From positions 124,001 through 188,000 of the forward strand of contig JAUNLK010000001.1 in NCBI GenBank assembly GCA_030535395.1: a DNA stretch of 64,000 bases, written 5' to 3'. The stretch comes from Tissierellia bacterium (GTDB lineage Bacteria; Bacillota; Clostridia; Tissierellales; Peptoniphilaceae). The translations under genes and the position numbers were made by a program. The notes beneath the pieces are model-generated. The model was given only the letters and a program-made list of their open reading frames with translations, was not told the DNA's origin and did not search any database. Of this stretch, positions 25,832-34,382 are shown piece after piece. Every line of letters begins with the position of its first letter. The stretch's first letter is position 1.

Positions 25832-27734
25832 AGCTCTTGGCTTCGATCTCTGCATTCATTTGAGCGATGAAGCTCTCGGCGCTCATGGGATCCAGTTCCT
25901 CCCCGCTCCGCTTGCGCACGGAGATGGTCCCGCTGTTTTCTTCCTTCTCCCCTACCACGATCATATAGTTGATCTGGCGAACTTGGGCGTCCCGAATCTT
26001 CTTGCCGATTTTTTCGCTCCGCTCATCCATGGAGACCCTGAGGCCCTGAGCTTCAAATTCCTTTTGCACCTTCTTGGCGTAGTCGTGGTATTTTTCACTA
26101 ATGGGGAGGATGATGCCCTGAACGGGGGCAAGCCACAGGGGGAATTTCCCGGCAAAGTGCTCGATGAGTATCCCCATAAAGCGCTCTATGGAACCCAGAA
26201 GGGCCCGGTGAATCATTACAGGCTGCTGCTTGCTGCCGTCCTCTGCCGTGTACTCCAGGCCGAAGCGGTCGGGCATTTGGAAGTCCAGCTGAATGGTGCC
26301 GCACTGCCAGGTCCTGCCAATGGCATCCTCCAAGTGATAGTCAATTTTGGGGCCGTAGAAGGCGCCGTCCCCCTCGTTGATCTCGTAGGCCAGGCCCTTT
26401 TCATCCAAGGCGTTTTTCAGGGCATTGGTGGCCACTTCCCACTGCTCTGCACTGCCCATGCTGTCCTCGGGCTGAGTGGACAGCTCCACCTTGTACTGGA
26501 AGCCAAAGGTGGTGTAGAGGTCGTCTGCCAGGTCGATGATTTTCCGAATCTCCTCTTGAATTTGGGAGGGGAGGCAGAAGACGTGGGCATCGTCCTGGGT
26601 GAAAGTCCGCACCCGGAAGAGGCCGTGGAGGGCGCCGGAGAGCTCGTGGCGGTGAACCTGGCCAAATTCCATCAATTTAATGGGCAGGTCCCGATAGGAG
26701 TGCATATCCGACTGATACACCAAAATGGAGCCGGGGCAGTTCATGGGCTTGATGGCATAGTCGCCGTCGTCGATTTTGGTGAAGTACATATTTTCCTGAT
26801 AGTGGTCCCAGTGGCCGCTCTGATGCCAGAGGGCCTCGTTGAGAATCATTGGGGTTTTGATCTCCCGATAGCCCCGCTCCAATTGGAGATTTCTCCAGTA
26901 GGACTCCAGCTCATTTCTCAGAATCATCCCATTGCCGTGGAAGAAGGGGAAGCCGGGGCCCTCCTCGTGGAAGCTGAAGAGATCCAGATCCCGGCCGATT
27001 TTCCGGTGGTCCCTCCGCTTGGCCTCCTCCAGGCGAGTGAGGTACTCGTCCAGTTCCTTCTTCTTGGGGAAGGTGATGCCGTAGATACGGGTGAGCATTT
27101 TGTTCTTCTCGTCCCCGCGCCAGTAGGCTCCCGCCACGGAGAGGAGTTTGATGGCCTTGATTTGCTTCACATCCTCCAGGTGGGGTCCCCGGCAGAGGTC
27201 GGTAAATTCTCCCAAGTGATAGAGGCTGATCTGTTCATCCTCTGGAAGATCCTCAATGAGCTCCAGCTTGTAGGGCTCGTTCTTCTCCTTGAAGAGCTCC
27301 AGGGCGGCCTCCCGAGAGAGGATTTCCTTGGTGAACTTGGGACCCTCCTTGACGATGGCCTTCATTTCCTTTTCAATGGCCTCCAAATCGTCGGTCCCCA
27401 ATTGCTCCTCCAGATCCACATCGTAGTAGAAGCCATTGTCAATGGAGGGGCCAATGGAGAACTTGGCCTCGGGATAGAGGCGCTGAATGGCATAGGCCAT
27501 TAAGTGGGCGGAGGAGTGCCAGAAGATTTCCATGGCCCGGGGGTGGTCCATTTTCAGCACTTCCAGTGCTCCGTCCTCATTGATGGTGGTGTGCTTGTCC
27601 ACCAATTTGTCATTGAAGAGGGCCCCCACACTGGCCCGCTCCAGGCCCTCAGAGATATCGGCGATGATTTCCTTCATTTTTTTAGCTTCGCTGTACTCCC
27701 GAGTTGCTCCATCGGGATAGGTAATGGTAAACAT
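25818..27734 (-). CDS. thrS: Threonyl-tRNA synthetase
   Basis: Charges tRNA-Thr and edits mis-charged serine. The 638-residue protein has the TGS domain (about 1-62), the editing domain with HSSAHLMAYA, the class II catalytic core with MNCPGSILVYQ (zinc Cys) and RHELSGALHGLFRVR (motif 2), and a C-terminal anticodon-binding domain. The ATG at 27732-27734 has AGGAGG five bases upstream; the open frame runs higher only through the leader terminator. A T-box riboswitch precedes it. Confidence 0.97.
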   Translation of the reverse strand: MFTITYPDGATREYSEAKKMKEIIADISEGLERASVGALFNDKLVDKHTTINEDGALEVLKMDHPRAMEIFWHSSAHLMAYAIQRLYPEAKFSIGPSIDNGFYYDVDLEEQLGTDDLEAIEKEMKAIVKEGPKFTKEILSREAALELFKEKNEPYKLELIEDLPEDEQISLYHLGEFTDLCRGPHLEDVKQIKAIKLLSVAGAYWRGDEKNKMLTRIYGITFPKKKELDEYLTRLEEAKRRDHRKIGRDLDLFSFHEEGPGFPFFHGNGMILRNELESYWRNLQLERGYREIKTPMILNEALWHQSGHWDHYQENMYFTKIDDGDYAIKPMNCPGSILVYQSDMHSYRDLPIKLMEFGQVHRHELSGALHGLFRVRTFTQDDAHVFCLPSQIQEEIRKIIDLADDLYTTFGFQYKVELSTQPEDSMGSAEQWEVATNALKNALDEKGLAYEINEGDGAFYGPKIDYHLEDAIGRTWQCGTIQLDFQMPDRFGLEYTAEDGSKQQPVMIHRALLGSIERFMGILIEHFAGKFPLWLAPVQGIILPISEKYHDYAKKVQKEFEAQGLRVSMDERSEKIGKKIRDAQVRQINYMIVVGEKEENSGTISVRKRSGEELDPMSAESFIAQMNAEIEAKSYELQ

Positions 27735-27747
27735 GTCTTCCTCCTCT

Positions 27748-27784
27748 AAAAAAAGTACCCACCGTCCAAAAGGACGATGGGTAC
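27748..27784 (-). terminator. T-box terminator before thrS
   Basis: The 13-bp stem (one G-U pair) with loop of four bases and a following T7 run sits between the T-box motif and the thrS ribosome site. Its 5' arm starts at the last base of the T-box motif, consistent with mutually exclusive folding. Confidence 0.9.
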
Positions 27785-27934
27785 GTGGTTCCACCTTTTT
27801 TTATTCTTTGAGAATGTATCGTATGTCTTACGCCGCCCATTATGGCGGATGTCCGGGATGGTATTCAGCAGGTTGGGAGCTTTCACCGTCCTCCCTCGCT
27901 AATGGTCTGCCTAATCGTTCCCATCAATCACTCT
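27748..27934 (-). promoter_or_regulatory. T-box riboswitch, threonine-specific
   Basis: The transcribed leader carries the T-box sequence AAGGTGGAACCACG at 27784-27797, which pairs with the uncharged tRNA acceptor end. The competing terminator is a 13-bp hairpin (27755-27767 with 27772-27784) followed by seven Ts (27748-27754). Upstream lies a Stem I-like region with GGGAG and CTCCC arms and a loop GAATACCATC. In that loop ACC (27860-27862) is a threonine codon and the likely specifier. Uncharged tRNA-Thr would favour the antiterminator and thrS expression. Confidence 0.92.
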
Positions 27935-27936
27935 AT

Positions 27937-27965
27937 ATTATATCCAATTGATCCAATTCTGGCAA
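27937..27965 (-). promoter_or_regulatory. Promoter of the thrS T-box leader
   Basis: TTGCCA and TATAAT are separated by exactly 17 bases on the minus strand. The start of transcription would fall near 27930, giving a leader of about 195 bases. The -35 element lies just below the catalase stop. Confidence 0.8.
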
Positions 27966-27982
27966 CGCCGGAGGACGAAGAA

Positions 27983-29686
27983 TTACAGCAGATAGGGGTC
28001 GTCCTCGGGGTCGATGAAGAGGGTGGGATCGTAGTCGGTTTTGATCTCTTCCCATTCCACCTTGGACATGTCCTGGGAGGGAACGTCCAGTTCGGGGTGG
28101 GCGTTGTTGGCGCGGTTCAGGGCCTCTTCACTGTCCTTCACCGGGAGGTCCAGGTCCACATCGTTGATGTCGATGCCCAGGGCCTCGGCCACGGCCTTAC
28201 CGTAGGAGGGATCGGCCATATAGGTGTTGTAAATGTGGCGATGCTTGATTTGCAGGGTGGCATCCCCCATATTTCTGGCGGTATTGGCCGCAGTGACCCG
28301 CTGCTGATCTTCGGTCATGGCATTCCACAACAGACCCACCTGGGTGTAGTAGTCGTGGTCGTCGGCCCGGTGGTCGTAGCGGAAGATATCGCCGGCGGGC
28401 TCCACGGGCATATCGTGCTCCTTGGCCACGGTCCAGTTGCCATAGCTATTGGGCTGGTAGTGGTTTTCGTTGCCCATATTGCCGTCCACTCTCATTTGAC
28501 CGTCCCTGTGGAAGAGGTGGAAGTCCTTGATTCCCCTGGGCTGGTTTACGGGAATGAGCATGTGGTTGACCCCCAGACGGTAGCGCTGGGCGTCGCCGTA
28601 GGGGAAGAGGCGCCCCTGGAGCATCCGGTCGGGGGAGAAGCCAATGCCGGGGACCACGTGGGCGGGGTTGAAGGCAGCCTGCTCCACATCGGCGAAGTAG
28701 TTTTCGGGATTGCGGTTGAGCTCGAACTCGCCCACTTCAATGAGGGGGAAGTCCTTCTTCAGCCACATTTTGGTGAGGTCGAAGGGATTGTTCTCCATGG
28801 CATTGGCCTGCTCTTCGGTCATGAGCTGAACATACATCTTCCACTTGGGGAATTTGCCCTGTTTAATGGCATTGAACAGATCCCGCTGATTGCTCTCCCG
28901 GTCGTTGGCAATGACCTCTGCCGCCTCTTGGTCGGTGAGGTTCATGATTCCCTGCTGGGAGCGGAAGTGGAATTTCACCCAGGTCCGCTCGTTCTTCTCA
29001 TTGTAGAAGGAGAAGGCGTGGGAGGAGAAGCCGTGCATGTAGCGGTAGGAGGAGGGGATTCCCCGGTCGCTCATGATGATGGTCACTTGAAGGAGGGCCT
29101 CAGGCAGGGAGGTCCAGAAGTCCCAGTTGTTGTTGGCACTTCTCAAGTTGGTCTCGGGGTCCCTCTTGACGGCCCGGTTGAGCTCCACGAAGAAATTGGG
29201 GTCCCGGAAGAAGAAGACGGGGGTGTTGTTCCCCACCATGTCCCAGTTGCCCTCTTCGGTGTAGAATTTCAGAGCAAAGCCTCGGATGTCCCGCTCGGCA
29301 TCGGCGGCGCCCCGCTCACCGGCAACGGTGGAGAAGCGGGCAAACATCTCGGTCTTCTTTCCCACTTCGGAGAAGATCTTGGCCTTGGTGTATTTGGTAA
29401 TGTCATTGGTGACGGTGAAGGTACCGAAGGCACCGGATCCCTTGGCGTGCATTCTCCGCTCGGGGATGACTTCCCGGTTGAAGTGAGCGAATTTTTCCAA
29501 GTGCCAGGTGTCCTGGTGGGCCATGGGTCCCCGGACTCCGGCGGTCATGGCGGAGTGATTATTACTTACAGGAGCTCCGTGCTCATGAATGATACCGGTA
29601 AAGGAGCCGGCATTGGCGTTTCTGCTGGGTTCGGGGGCAATCCCGTTCTTATCCATGGGGTTACCCATTTTGTTTTTGTTTTCCAT
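27983..29686 (-). CDS. katA: Monofunctional heme catalase
   Basis: Breaks down hydrogen peroxide. The 567-residue protein has catalytic His80 (MHAKGSG), Asn153 ([13 protein letters not shown]) and the heme-ligand Tyr363 in [14 protein letters not shown]; their spacing equals that of bovine catalase (His74, Asn147, Tyr357). The start is ATG 29684-29686 behind GAGGAAG. Its size is that of small-subunit catalases plus a C-terminal tail of about 60-80 residues. It stands alone between hisS and thrS; no PerR-type operator or good promoter was seen. A heme enzyme in an otherwise fermentative, Rnf-bearing genome is notable. Confidence 0.96.
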   Translation of the reverse strand: MENKNKMGNPMDKNGIAPEPSRNANAGSFTGIIHEHGAPVSNNHSAMTAGVRGPMAHQDTWHLEKFAHFNREVIPERRMHAKGSGAFGTFTVTNDITKYTKAKIFSEVGKKTEMFARFSTVAGERGAADAERDIRGFALKFYTEEGNWDMVGNNTPVFFFRDPNFFVELNRAVKRDPETNLRSANNNWDFWTSLPEALLQVTIIMSDRGIPSSYRYMHGFSSHAFSFYNEKNERTWVKFHFRSQQGIMNLTDQEAAEVIANDRESNQRDLFNAIKQGKFPKWKMYVQLMTEEQANAMENNPFDLTKMWLKKDFPLIEVGEFELNRNPENYFADVEQAAFNPAHVVPGIGFSPDRMLQGRLFPYGDAQRYRLGVNHMLIPVNQPRGIKDFHLFHRDGQMRVDGNMGNENHYQPNSYGNWTVAKEHDMPVEPAGDIFRYDHRADDHDYYTQVGLLWNAMTEDQQRVTAANTARNMGDATLQIKHRHIYNTYMADPSYGKAVAEALGIDINDVDLDLPVKDSEEALNRANNAHPELDVPSQDMSKVEWEEIKTDYDPTLFIDPEDDPYLL

Positions 29687-29813
29687 GTTCACTTCCTCGC
29701 TTTTGATGATTAATGACAGTTCATATCTTTTCTGAAACACCTGTCCGATTCATGACTCAAATTACATGGGACAGTTGCTGATACTAATATACCCCAGAAA
29801 AGAAAAAACTATC

Positions 29814-31124
29814 TCACCCCAAAAGTCGGGAAATGCTCTCCTCCACGGAGAGGCGCTCCTCCTGGCCCGTGGTCATATTTCTCAGGGTGACGGAGCCCTC
29901 CTTCACCTCGTCCTCTCCCAGGACCGCCACATAGGGGAGTCCCAAATCGTCGGCGTATTTGAACTTTTTGCCCACTTTCCCCTTGTCGGCGTAGAAGATG
30001 GCCCGGACCCCGTGGTCCCGATAGGCCTTTAAGAGTTTCAGGCCCTCCTGACGAACGGCGTCAAAGGCGACGATGAGGACATCGGCGGGGGCCGAGGAGT
30101 AGTCCTTTAAGAGTCCCCCCTCGTTGAGCTGATAGTAGAGGCGACTGAGGCCAATGGAGACCCCCACCCCGGGGAGGGACTGCTTGGTGTAGTGCTCCGC
30201 CAAGTTTTCGTAGCGGCCCCCGCTGCAGACGCTGCCAATTTTGGGATAGTCGTCCAGGAAGGTCTCGTAGACGGTGCCGGTGTAGTAGTCCAGGCCCCGG
30301 GCAATGGACAGATCCACTTGAATGTGCCCTTCATCCTTGAGGAGCATCTCAGCGACGGCCACCACTGTCTTCAGCTCCTCCAGGCCCGTTTGAAATGCCT
30401 CGTGGTCCAGGGAGAGGGCCTCCAGTGCCTCAAAAATCTCCCCATTGGTGCCCGAAATATTCTTAAATTCGGTAATGGACTGAATCTGCTCTTTGGAAAG
30501 ACCCAGCTCCGCCAGTTCCCCCTCCAGTACCTCCCAGGCCACCTTGTCCTGCTTGTCCACAATGCGGAGGACATTTTGGGGCTCTTCAATGCCAATGGCC
30601 TGGTAGAAGCCATTGAGGATCTTCCGGTTGTTGATGTGTATGGTGAAGGCATCGAAGCCCAGGTCCATAAAGGTGCCCTCGATAATGGAGGGAATCTCCC
30701 CGTCGTGGAAGAGGTCCAGGGAGCCATTGCCTATGATGTCGATGTCACACTGATAGAACTCCCTGAAGCGGCCCTTCTGCTGCCGCTCCCCCCGGTACAC
30801 CTTGCCAATGTGATAGCGGCGGAAGGGGAAGGAGAGGTGGCTGTAGTGCTCGGCCACATAGCGGGCCAGGGGCACGGTGAGGTCGAATCGCATGGCGAGG
30901 TCGGTCTTGCCCTTGGTGAAGCGGTAGATCTGCTTTTCCGTGTCCCCGCCCCCCTTGGCCAGGAGGACCTCCTCCCGCTCCAGGACCGGGGTGTCGATGG
31001 CGAGAAAGCCCTTGTCCCGATAGTTCTTCTCAATAATAGCCTTCATTTGATCCAGGACCCGCTGATCCTGGGGGAGCAGTTCCATAAATCCCGGAAGGGT
31101 GGATGGTTTCACAATCTGTGCCAT
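29814..31124 (-). CDS. hisS: Histidyl-tRNA synthetase
   Basis: Class II synthetase of 436 residues. It shows motif 2 (YRGERQQKGRFREFYQCD), the two histidine-specific stretches ARGLDYYTGTVYE and SVCSGGRYENL, and motif 3 GVGVSIGLSRL. The C-terminal anticodon domain is complete. The ATG at 31122-31124 has AGGAGG five bases upstream; an in-frame GTG at 31130 overlaps that site and is less likely. It is 26 bases below the TrmH-family gene; no T-box is present before it, unlike thrS. Confidence 0.96.
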   Translation of the reverse strand: MAQIVKPSTLPGFMELLPQDQRVLDQMKAIIEKNYRDKGFLAIDTPVLEREEVLLAKGGGDTEKQIYRFTKGKTDLAMRFDLTVPLARYVAEHYSHLSFPFRRYHIGKVYRGERQQKGRFREFYQCDIDIIGNGSLDLFHDGEIPSIIEGTFMDLGFDAFTIHINNRKILNGFYQAIGIEEPQNVLRIVDKQDKVAWEVLEGELAELGLSKEQIQSITEFKNISGTNGEIFEALEALSLDHEAFQTGLEELKTVVAVAEMLLKDEGHIQVDLSIARGLDYYTGTVYETFLDDYPKIGSVCSGGRYENLAEHYTKQSLPGVGVSIGLSRLYYQLNEGGLLKDYSSAPADVLIVAFDAVRQEGLKLLKAYRDHGVRAIFYADKGKVGKKFKYADDLGLPYVAVLGEDEVKEGSVTLRNMTTGQEERLSVEESISRLLG

Positions 31125-31150
31125 GGGCACCTCCTATTTTCTGTGGCATT

Positions 31151-31921
31151 CTATCTTTCATTATTGCCCTGAAGGGCGAACATTGCAATGGATGCGGCTA
31201 CATTGGCATTGAGGGAGTCCACCACTGGGTTCATGGCAATGGTGTAGCGTTCATCTGCCAGGGCTCTGGCCTCCTCGCTCACGCCCCGGGCTTCATTCCC
31301 CACAATGAGTATGAGCCCTCCCTCAACTGGGGGCAGCTCCCCCCTCCCCTGGATGTCCAGGGCCAGGAGAAAATCCCCCCGCGCTCTGAGGCCCTCCAAG
31401 CTGTCCTCCCGCCCCCTGTAAATGGGGAGGCGAAAGGCGGAGGCCATGGAGGAGCGGAGGACTTTCCCCGAGGTGACATCCACGGTGCCGGGCCCCAGAA
31501 TGAGGCCGTCCATGGAGAAGGCCTCGGCCGATCGAATCATGCCCCCGAGATTTCCCGGGTCCTGGATGCCGTCGGTGTAGAGATAGCGGCCCCCCTCTGG
31601 CAGCTCCTCCAGGGGCCGGAGGAAAGAGGGGACCACCGCCACCATTCCCTGGCTGTGCTCGGACTCTGCCAGGGCCTGTAGGACCTCTCCTGTGACGGTG
31701 GTCCACTCCTCTGCAAAGGCGGCCGCCTCCTCCAGTCGGTCCTCCCTTACAAAGAGCTCCAGGACCGACGGGCCGATAACGGGCCAGAGCTCCTGTAAAA
31801 CCACTGGACCCTCCAGGAGGAGGCGGCCCGTCTTCTCCCGGTACTTCTTTTGACGCAGTTTTCGAACTTCCTTAATGCGAGGATTCTGTGTGGACGAAAT
31901 GACATTTGAGCCCTGAGCCAT
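31151..31921 (-). CDS. TrmH/SpoU family RNA 2'-O-methyltransferase
   Basis: A 256-residue SPOUT methyltransferase for rRNA or tRNA. A substrate-binding N-terminal domain (SSTQNPRIKEVRKLRQKKYR) precedes the SPOUT fold with motif 1 DPGNLGGMIRSAEAF, motif 2 ILIVGNEARGVS, and motif 3 IAMNPVVDSLNANVAASIAMFA, which form the SAM-binding knot. The RNA target is not evident. Position after rplT is typical for Clostridia. The terminator of the rplT message lies just above its start, so expression is probably by partial readthrough. Confidence 0.92.
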   Translation of the reverse strand: MAQGSNVISSTQNPRIKEVRKLRQKKYREKTGRLLLEGPVVLQELWPVIGPSVLELFVREDRLEEAAAFAEEWTTVTGEVLQALAESEHSQGMVAVVPSFLRPLEELPEGGRYLYTDGIQDPGNLGGMIRSAEAFSMDGLILGPGTVDVTSGKVLRSSMASAFRLPIYRGREDSLEGLRARGDFLLALDIQGRGELPPVEGGLILIVGNEARGVSEEARALADERYTIAMNPVVDSLNANVAASIAMFALQGNNER

Positions 31922-31933
31922 GGTTCCTCCTCT

Positions 31934-31969
31934 ATAAAAAAACCCATAGATACACCGTACCTATGGGTT
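31934..31969 (-). terminator. Terminator after rplT
   Basis: A perfect 9-bp stem, AACCCATAG at 31941-31949 and CTATGGGTT at 31961-31969, is followed on the minus strand by TTTTTTT. It lies between rplT and the RNA methyltransferase start at 31921. Confidence 0.9.
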
Positions 31970-31973
31970 CAAA

Positions 31974-32324
31974 TTATTCTCCCTTGGCAATTTTTGCCAG
32001 TGCTGCAAAGCCTTCGGGATCGTGGATGGCCATTTCGGACAACATTTTGCGGTTGATTTCGATATTGGCCTTCTTGAGTCCGTCGATGAAGCGGCTGTAG
32101 CTCAGTCCGTTCATGCGAGCAGCTGCGTTGATCCGGGCAATCCAGAGTTTGCGGAAGTCCCGCTTTCTTTGCTTTCTACCTGCAAAGGAATAGCTCATGG
32201 ACTTCATGACGGCCTGATTGGCCATTCTGAAGAGTTTGGACTTCGCTCCGAAGTAGCCCTTGGCTTGCTTTAGAATCTTTTTATGATGTTTTTTGGCGTT
32301 AATACCTCTTTTTACTCGAGCCAT
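31974..32324 (-). CDS. rplT: Large ribosomal subunit protein bL20
   Basis: The 116-residue protein matches bL20 over its full length ([20 protein letters not shown], then [18 protein letters not shown]). It is an early assembly protein of the 50S subunit and in Firmicutes also represses its own operon through the infC leader. Standard order infC-rpmI-rplT. Confidence 0.98.
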   Translation of the reverse strand: MARVKRGINAKKHHKKILKQAKGYFGAKSKLFRMANQAVMKSMSYSFAGRKQRKRDFRKLWIARINAAARMNGLSYSRFIDGLKKANIEINRKMLSEMAIHDPEGFAALAKIAKGE

Positions 32325-32333
32325 AGTATCCTC

Positions 32334-32525
32334 CTAGGGAATCATCTTGTCAATCCGACGCATATCGGCAGCGGAGACCAGGGAACCTTTTCTCAGATTG
32401 CGCGTACGCTTGGGACTCTTTTTCCCGGTGATGTGGCTTTTGTACGCCTTGAAACGTCTGAGCTTTCCGGTACCGGTTCTCGTAAACCGCTTAGCAGATC
32501 CGCGATGGGTTTTCATCTTTCCCAT
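32334..32525 (-). CDS. rpmI: Large ribosomal subunit protein bL35
   Basis: A 63-residue basic protein, [20 protein letters not shown] onward, full-length bL35. It lies ten bases below infC and nine above rplT, within the conserved translation operon. Confidence 0.98.
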   Translation of the reverse strand: MGKMKTHRGSAKRFTRTGTGKLRRFKAYKSHITGKKSPKRTRNLRKGSLVSAADMRRIDKMIP

Positions 32526-32535
32526 AGTATCCTCC

Positions 32536-33051
32536 TTATTTTTCCGGCTTGGGGGCCAGGAACATGGTCATGTTCCGACCTTCCATTTTGGGTTTTTTGT
32601 CTACTTCACCGTAATCCTCGACCATTTCCACGAATTCATCCAGCACACGACGGCCGATTTCCGTGTGGCCCATTTCCCGGCCGCGGAAGCGAACGGAGAC
32701 CTTGATACGGTTGCCATCATTTAAAAATTCAATCGCCTTTTTGGCTTTAGTGTTCAAATCATGTTCTTCAATATTTGGGGTGAACCGGAGTTCCTTGACG
32801 GCGATGGTCTTTTGTTTCTTCTTGGATTCCTTCTCCTTCTTCATCATATCGTAGCGATATTTTCCGTAGTCCAGAATCCGCGCCACCGGCGGCTTGGCGC
32901 CAGGGGCCACATTAACGAGGTCCAATTTTGCCTCCTCGGCAATATCCAACGCTCGTTCAATGGGCACTATGCCCAGTTGCTCTCCCATATGATCAATCAA
33001 GCGCACTTCTTTGGCACGAATTTGATCATTGATTTGAAGTTCCTTGATAAT
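32536..33051 (-). CDS. infC: Translation initiation factor IF-3 (ATT start)
   Basis: Prevents subunit re-association and checks the start codon. The 171-residue protein has the N-terminal domain ([14 protein letters not shown]) and C-terminal domain ([20 protein letters not shown]). No ATG or GTG is well placed. An ATT at 33049-33051 follows GGAGGTGTC at a correct distance and gives the usual length. The rare AUU start is conserved in infC of many bacteria because IF-3 rejects non-canonical starts and so limits its own synthesis. Confidence 0.95.
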   Translation of the reverse strand: MIKELQINDQIRAKEVRLIDHMGEQLGIVPIERALDIAEEAKLDLVNVAPGAKPPVARILDYGKYRYDMMKKEKESKKKQKTIAVKELRFTPNIEEHDLNTKAKKAIEFLNDGNRIKVSVRFRGREMGHTEIGRRVLDEFVEMVEDYGEVDKKPKMEGRNMTMFLAPKPEK

Positions 33052-33065
33052 GACACCTCCACAGG

Positions 33066-33172
33066 CAAAAAAATATACGGACCCAAAGGGTCCGCAGCAT
33101 GCTAACATTCAGTGCAATGAACCTTAAAACGCGAGTCGTAAGGCGAGAAGCGGACTTCTACTTGTTGTTCTT
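33066..33172 (-). promoter_or_regulatory. infC leader with attenuator (L20-leader type)
   Basis: About 105 bases between the promoter and infC end in a terminator: 7-bp stem CGGACCC/GGGTCCG (33078-33094) with a three-base loop and then ATATTTTTTT on the minus strand, lying just before the infC ribosome site. Upstream, the leader has GAAGTCCGCTTC, a compact hairpin arm that overlaps sequences able to pair with the terminator. This matches the position and design of the L20-binding infC leaders of Firmicutes, in which L20 promotes termination. The family match was not computed. Confidence 0.75.
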
Positions 33173-33177
33173 GAACT

Positions 33178-33206
33178 AGTATAGGGGATAATCTGCCCCT
33201 TGTCAA
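33178..33206 (-). promoter_or_regulatory. Promoter of infC-rpmI-rplT
   Basis: A perfect TTGACA and TATACT (five of six) are separated by 17 bases. This is the best promoter by consensus in the window, as expected for a translation operon. It begins four bases after the RNase E/G stop. Confidence 0.9.
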
Positions 33207-33209
33207 GGC

Positions 33210-34382
33210 CTATGCCCGGGGATTTTCTGCAATTTGCTCCCGAATATTGGCCAGGGCGTGGGCGTACTCCTCTTTAAACTCCAGATTCTTCCGCTGACGG
33301 GTCAGTTCAAAGAGGCCCATGGGGGAAAAGCCGTAGACGGTGGTCTGGAGGCCGTCGTCGCCAAAGGCATCCTCCATGAGGGCCACGATTTTGGACTCAT
33401 CGCTGGCACTCATGCCGTGGATGAAGTCGATGGCGATCATCCCCCCGAGATTTCTCAGCTGAATCATGCGGATGATCTCCCGGGCCGCCTCCAAATTGAT
33501 CTCCAGGCGCTGATCGTTGTAGGACTTCTTCCCCTTGACATTGGGGGTGTTGATGTCGATGGCCAAGAGGGCCTCGGTCTGGTCCAGGACGATGCTCCCG
33601 CCCCCCTCCAGGTAGATGACCCGGGAGAAGAGGTGGTCGAACTGCTTCCGGTACTCCGCCTGGCTCCTTATGGAAAAACTGGGGTCGTAGACCATGTCAA
33701 ATTGATCCTTGTAGCGATTGTAGATCTTCTGATCATTGGTGCGAATGGGAAGGTGATTGTACTTTTCGAAGAAGCTCTTCCCCCACTCCTTTTCCAAGAG
33801 GAGCTTGGGCACCGGCAAAAAGTTCAGCTCCTTTTGGAGGCGCTTGTCCTGGCGGAGGAGATAGTTGAGCTCGGCATTGAGCTGGCGGTCCGAGGCCTCG
33901 GTGGCATCGGTGCGGACGATGAGGCCCTTTTTGGTGGTCTGGGACTCCACCCACTTTTTGATCCGGTTTTTGTCCTTGCGATTGGTGATTTTGTTGGACA
34001 CCCGAATGCCCCTGCTCTTGGGCAGGAGAATGAGATACTCCCCGGAGAGGGAGTAGTCCATGGTGAGGACGGGATTTTTGGTCCCCATGGCGGCCTTTTT
34101 CAGCTCCACCAAAATCACATCCCCCTGCTTAAAGGGCTGTCCCCGGTAGTACTTCTTGGGGAGATAGCCATTCTCCCCATTTTGAAAGCGGACAAAGGAG
34201 CAGTCCAGCTGCTTCATCACCCGGTCCACCCGGCCCCGGTAGATATTCCCCACGGTGGACTGTTTGCCGAAGAGATTGATGTCCATGAGTTTGCCGTCCT
34301 GGATGAGTCCCGAGAGATAGGGGGCCTCTCCGTCGATAAAGGCAAAGTCCGGTTGACTAACTGATCTGTTTCTCGTTCTCAT
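33210..34382 (-). CDS. rng: Ribonuclease E/G family protein
   Basis: Endoribonuclease of the RNase E/G family, expected to process rRNA and decay mRNA. An S1-like domain at about 40-125 precedes the RNase H-like and DNase I-like domains. The metal-binding Asp residues lie in ALLAIDINT (about 275) and GGMIAIDFIHGM (about 317). The second motif ends in His-Gly where the family mostly has Asp-Met. The 390-residue protein stops before the Cys-pair zinc link that joins protomers in E. coli RNase E, so it is a short form. It overlaps the TIGR03936 gene by 26 bases. Confidence 0.9.
   Translation of the reverse strand: MRTRNRSVSQPDFAFIDGEAPYLSGLIQDGKLMDINLFGKQSTVGNIYRGRVDRVMKQLDCSFVRFQNGENGYLPKKYYRGQPFKQGDVILVELKKAAMGTKNPVLTMDYSLSGEYLILLPKSRGIRVSNKITNRKDKNRIKKWVESQTTKKGLIVRTDATEASDRQLNAELNYLLRQDKRLQKELNFLPVPKLLLEKEWGKSFFEKYNHLPIRTNDQKIYNRYKDQFDMVYDPSFSIRSQAEYRKQFDHLFSRVIYLEGGGSIVLDQTEALLAIDINTPNVKGKKSYNDQRLEINLEAAREIIRMIQLRNLGGMIAIDFIHGMSASDESKIVALMEDAFGDDGLQTTVYGFSPMGLFELTRQRKNLEFKEEYAHALANIREQIAENPRA

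Noticed and set aside
25860-29713. Very long open frames on the plus strand opposite thrS and catalase (over 500 codons each)
   Set aside because: They mirror the codon pattern of the minus-strand genes, show no family motif and have no ribosome site. High GC at codon positions makes antisense frames stay open.
29687-29813. PerR box or clear promoter before catalase
   Set aside because: No inverted TTATAAT-type operator and no -35/-10 pair with proper spacing was found.
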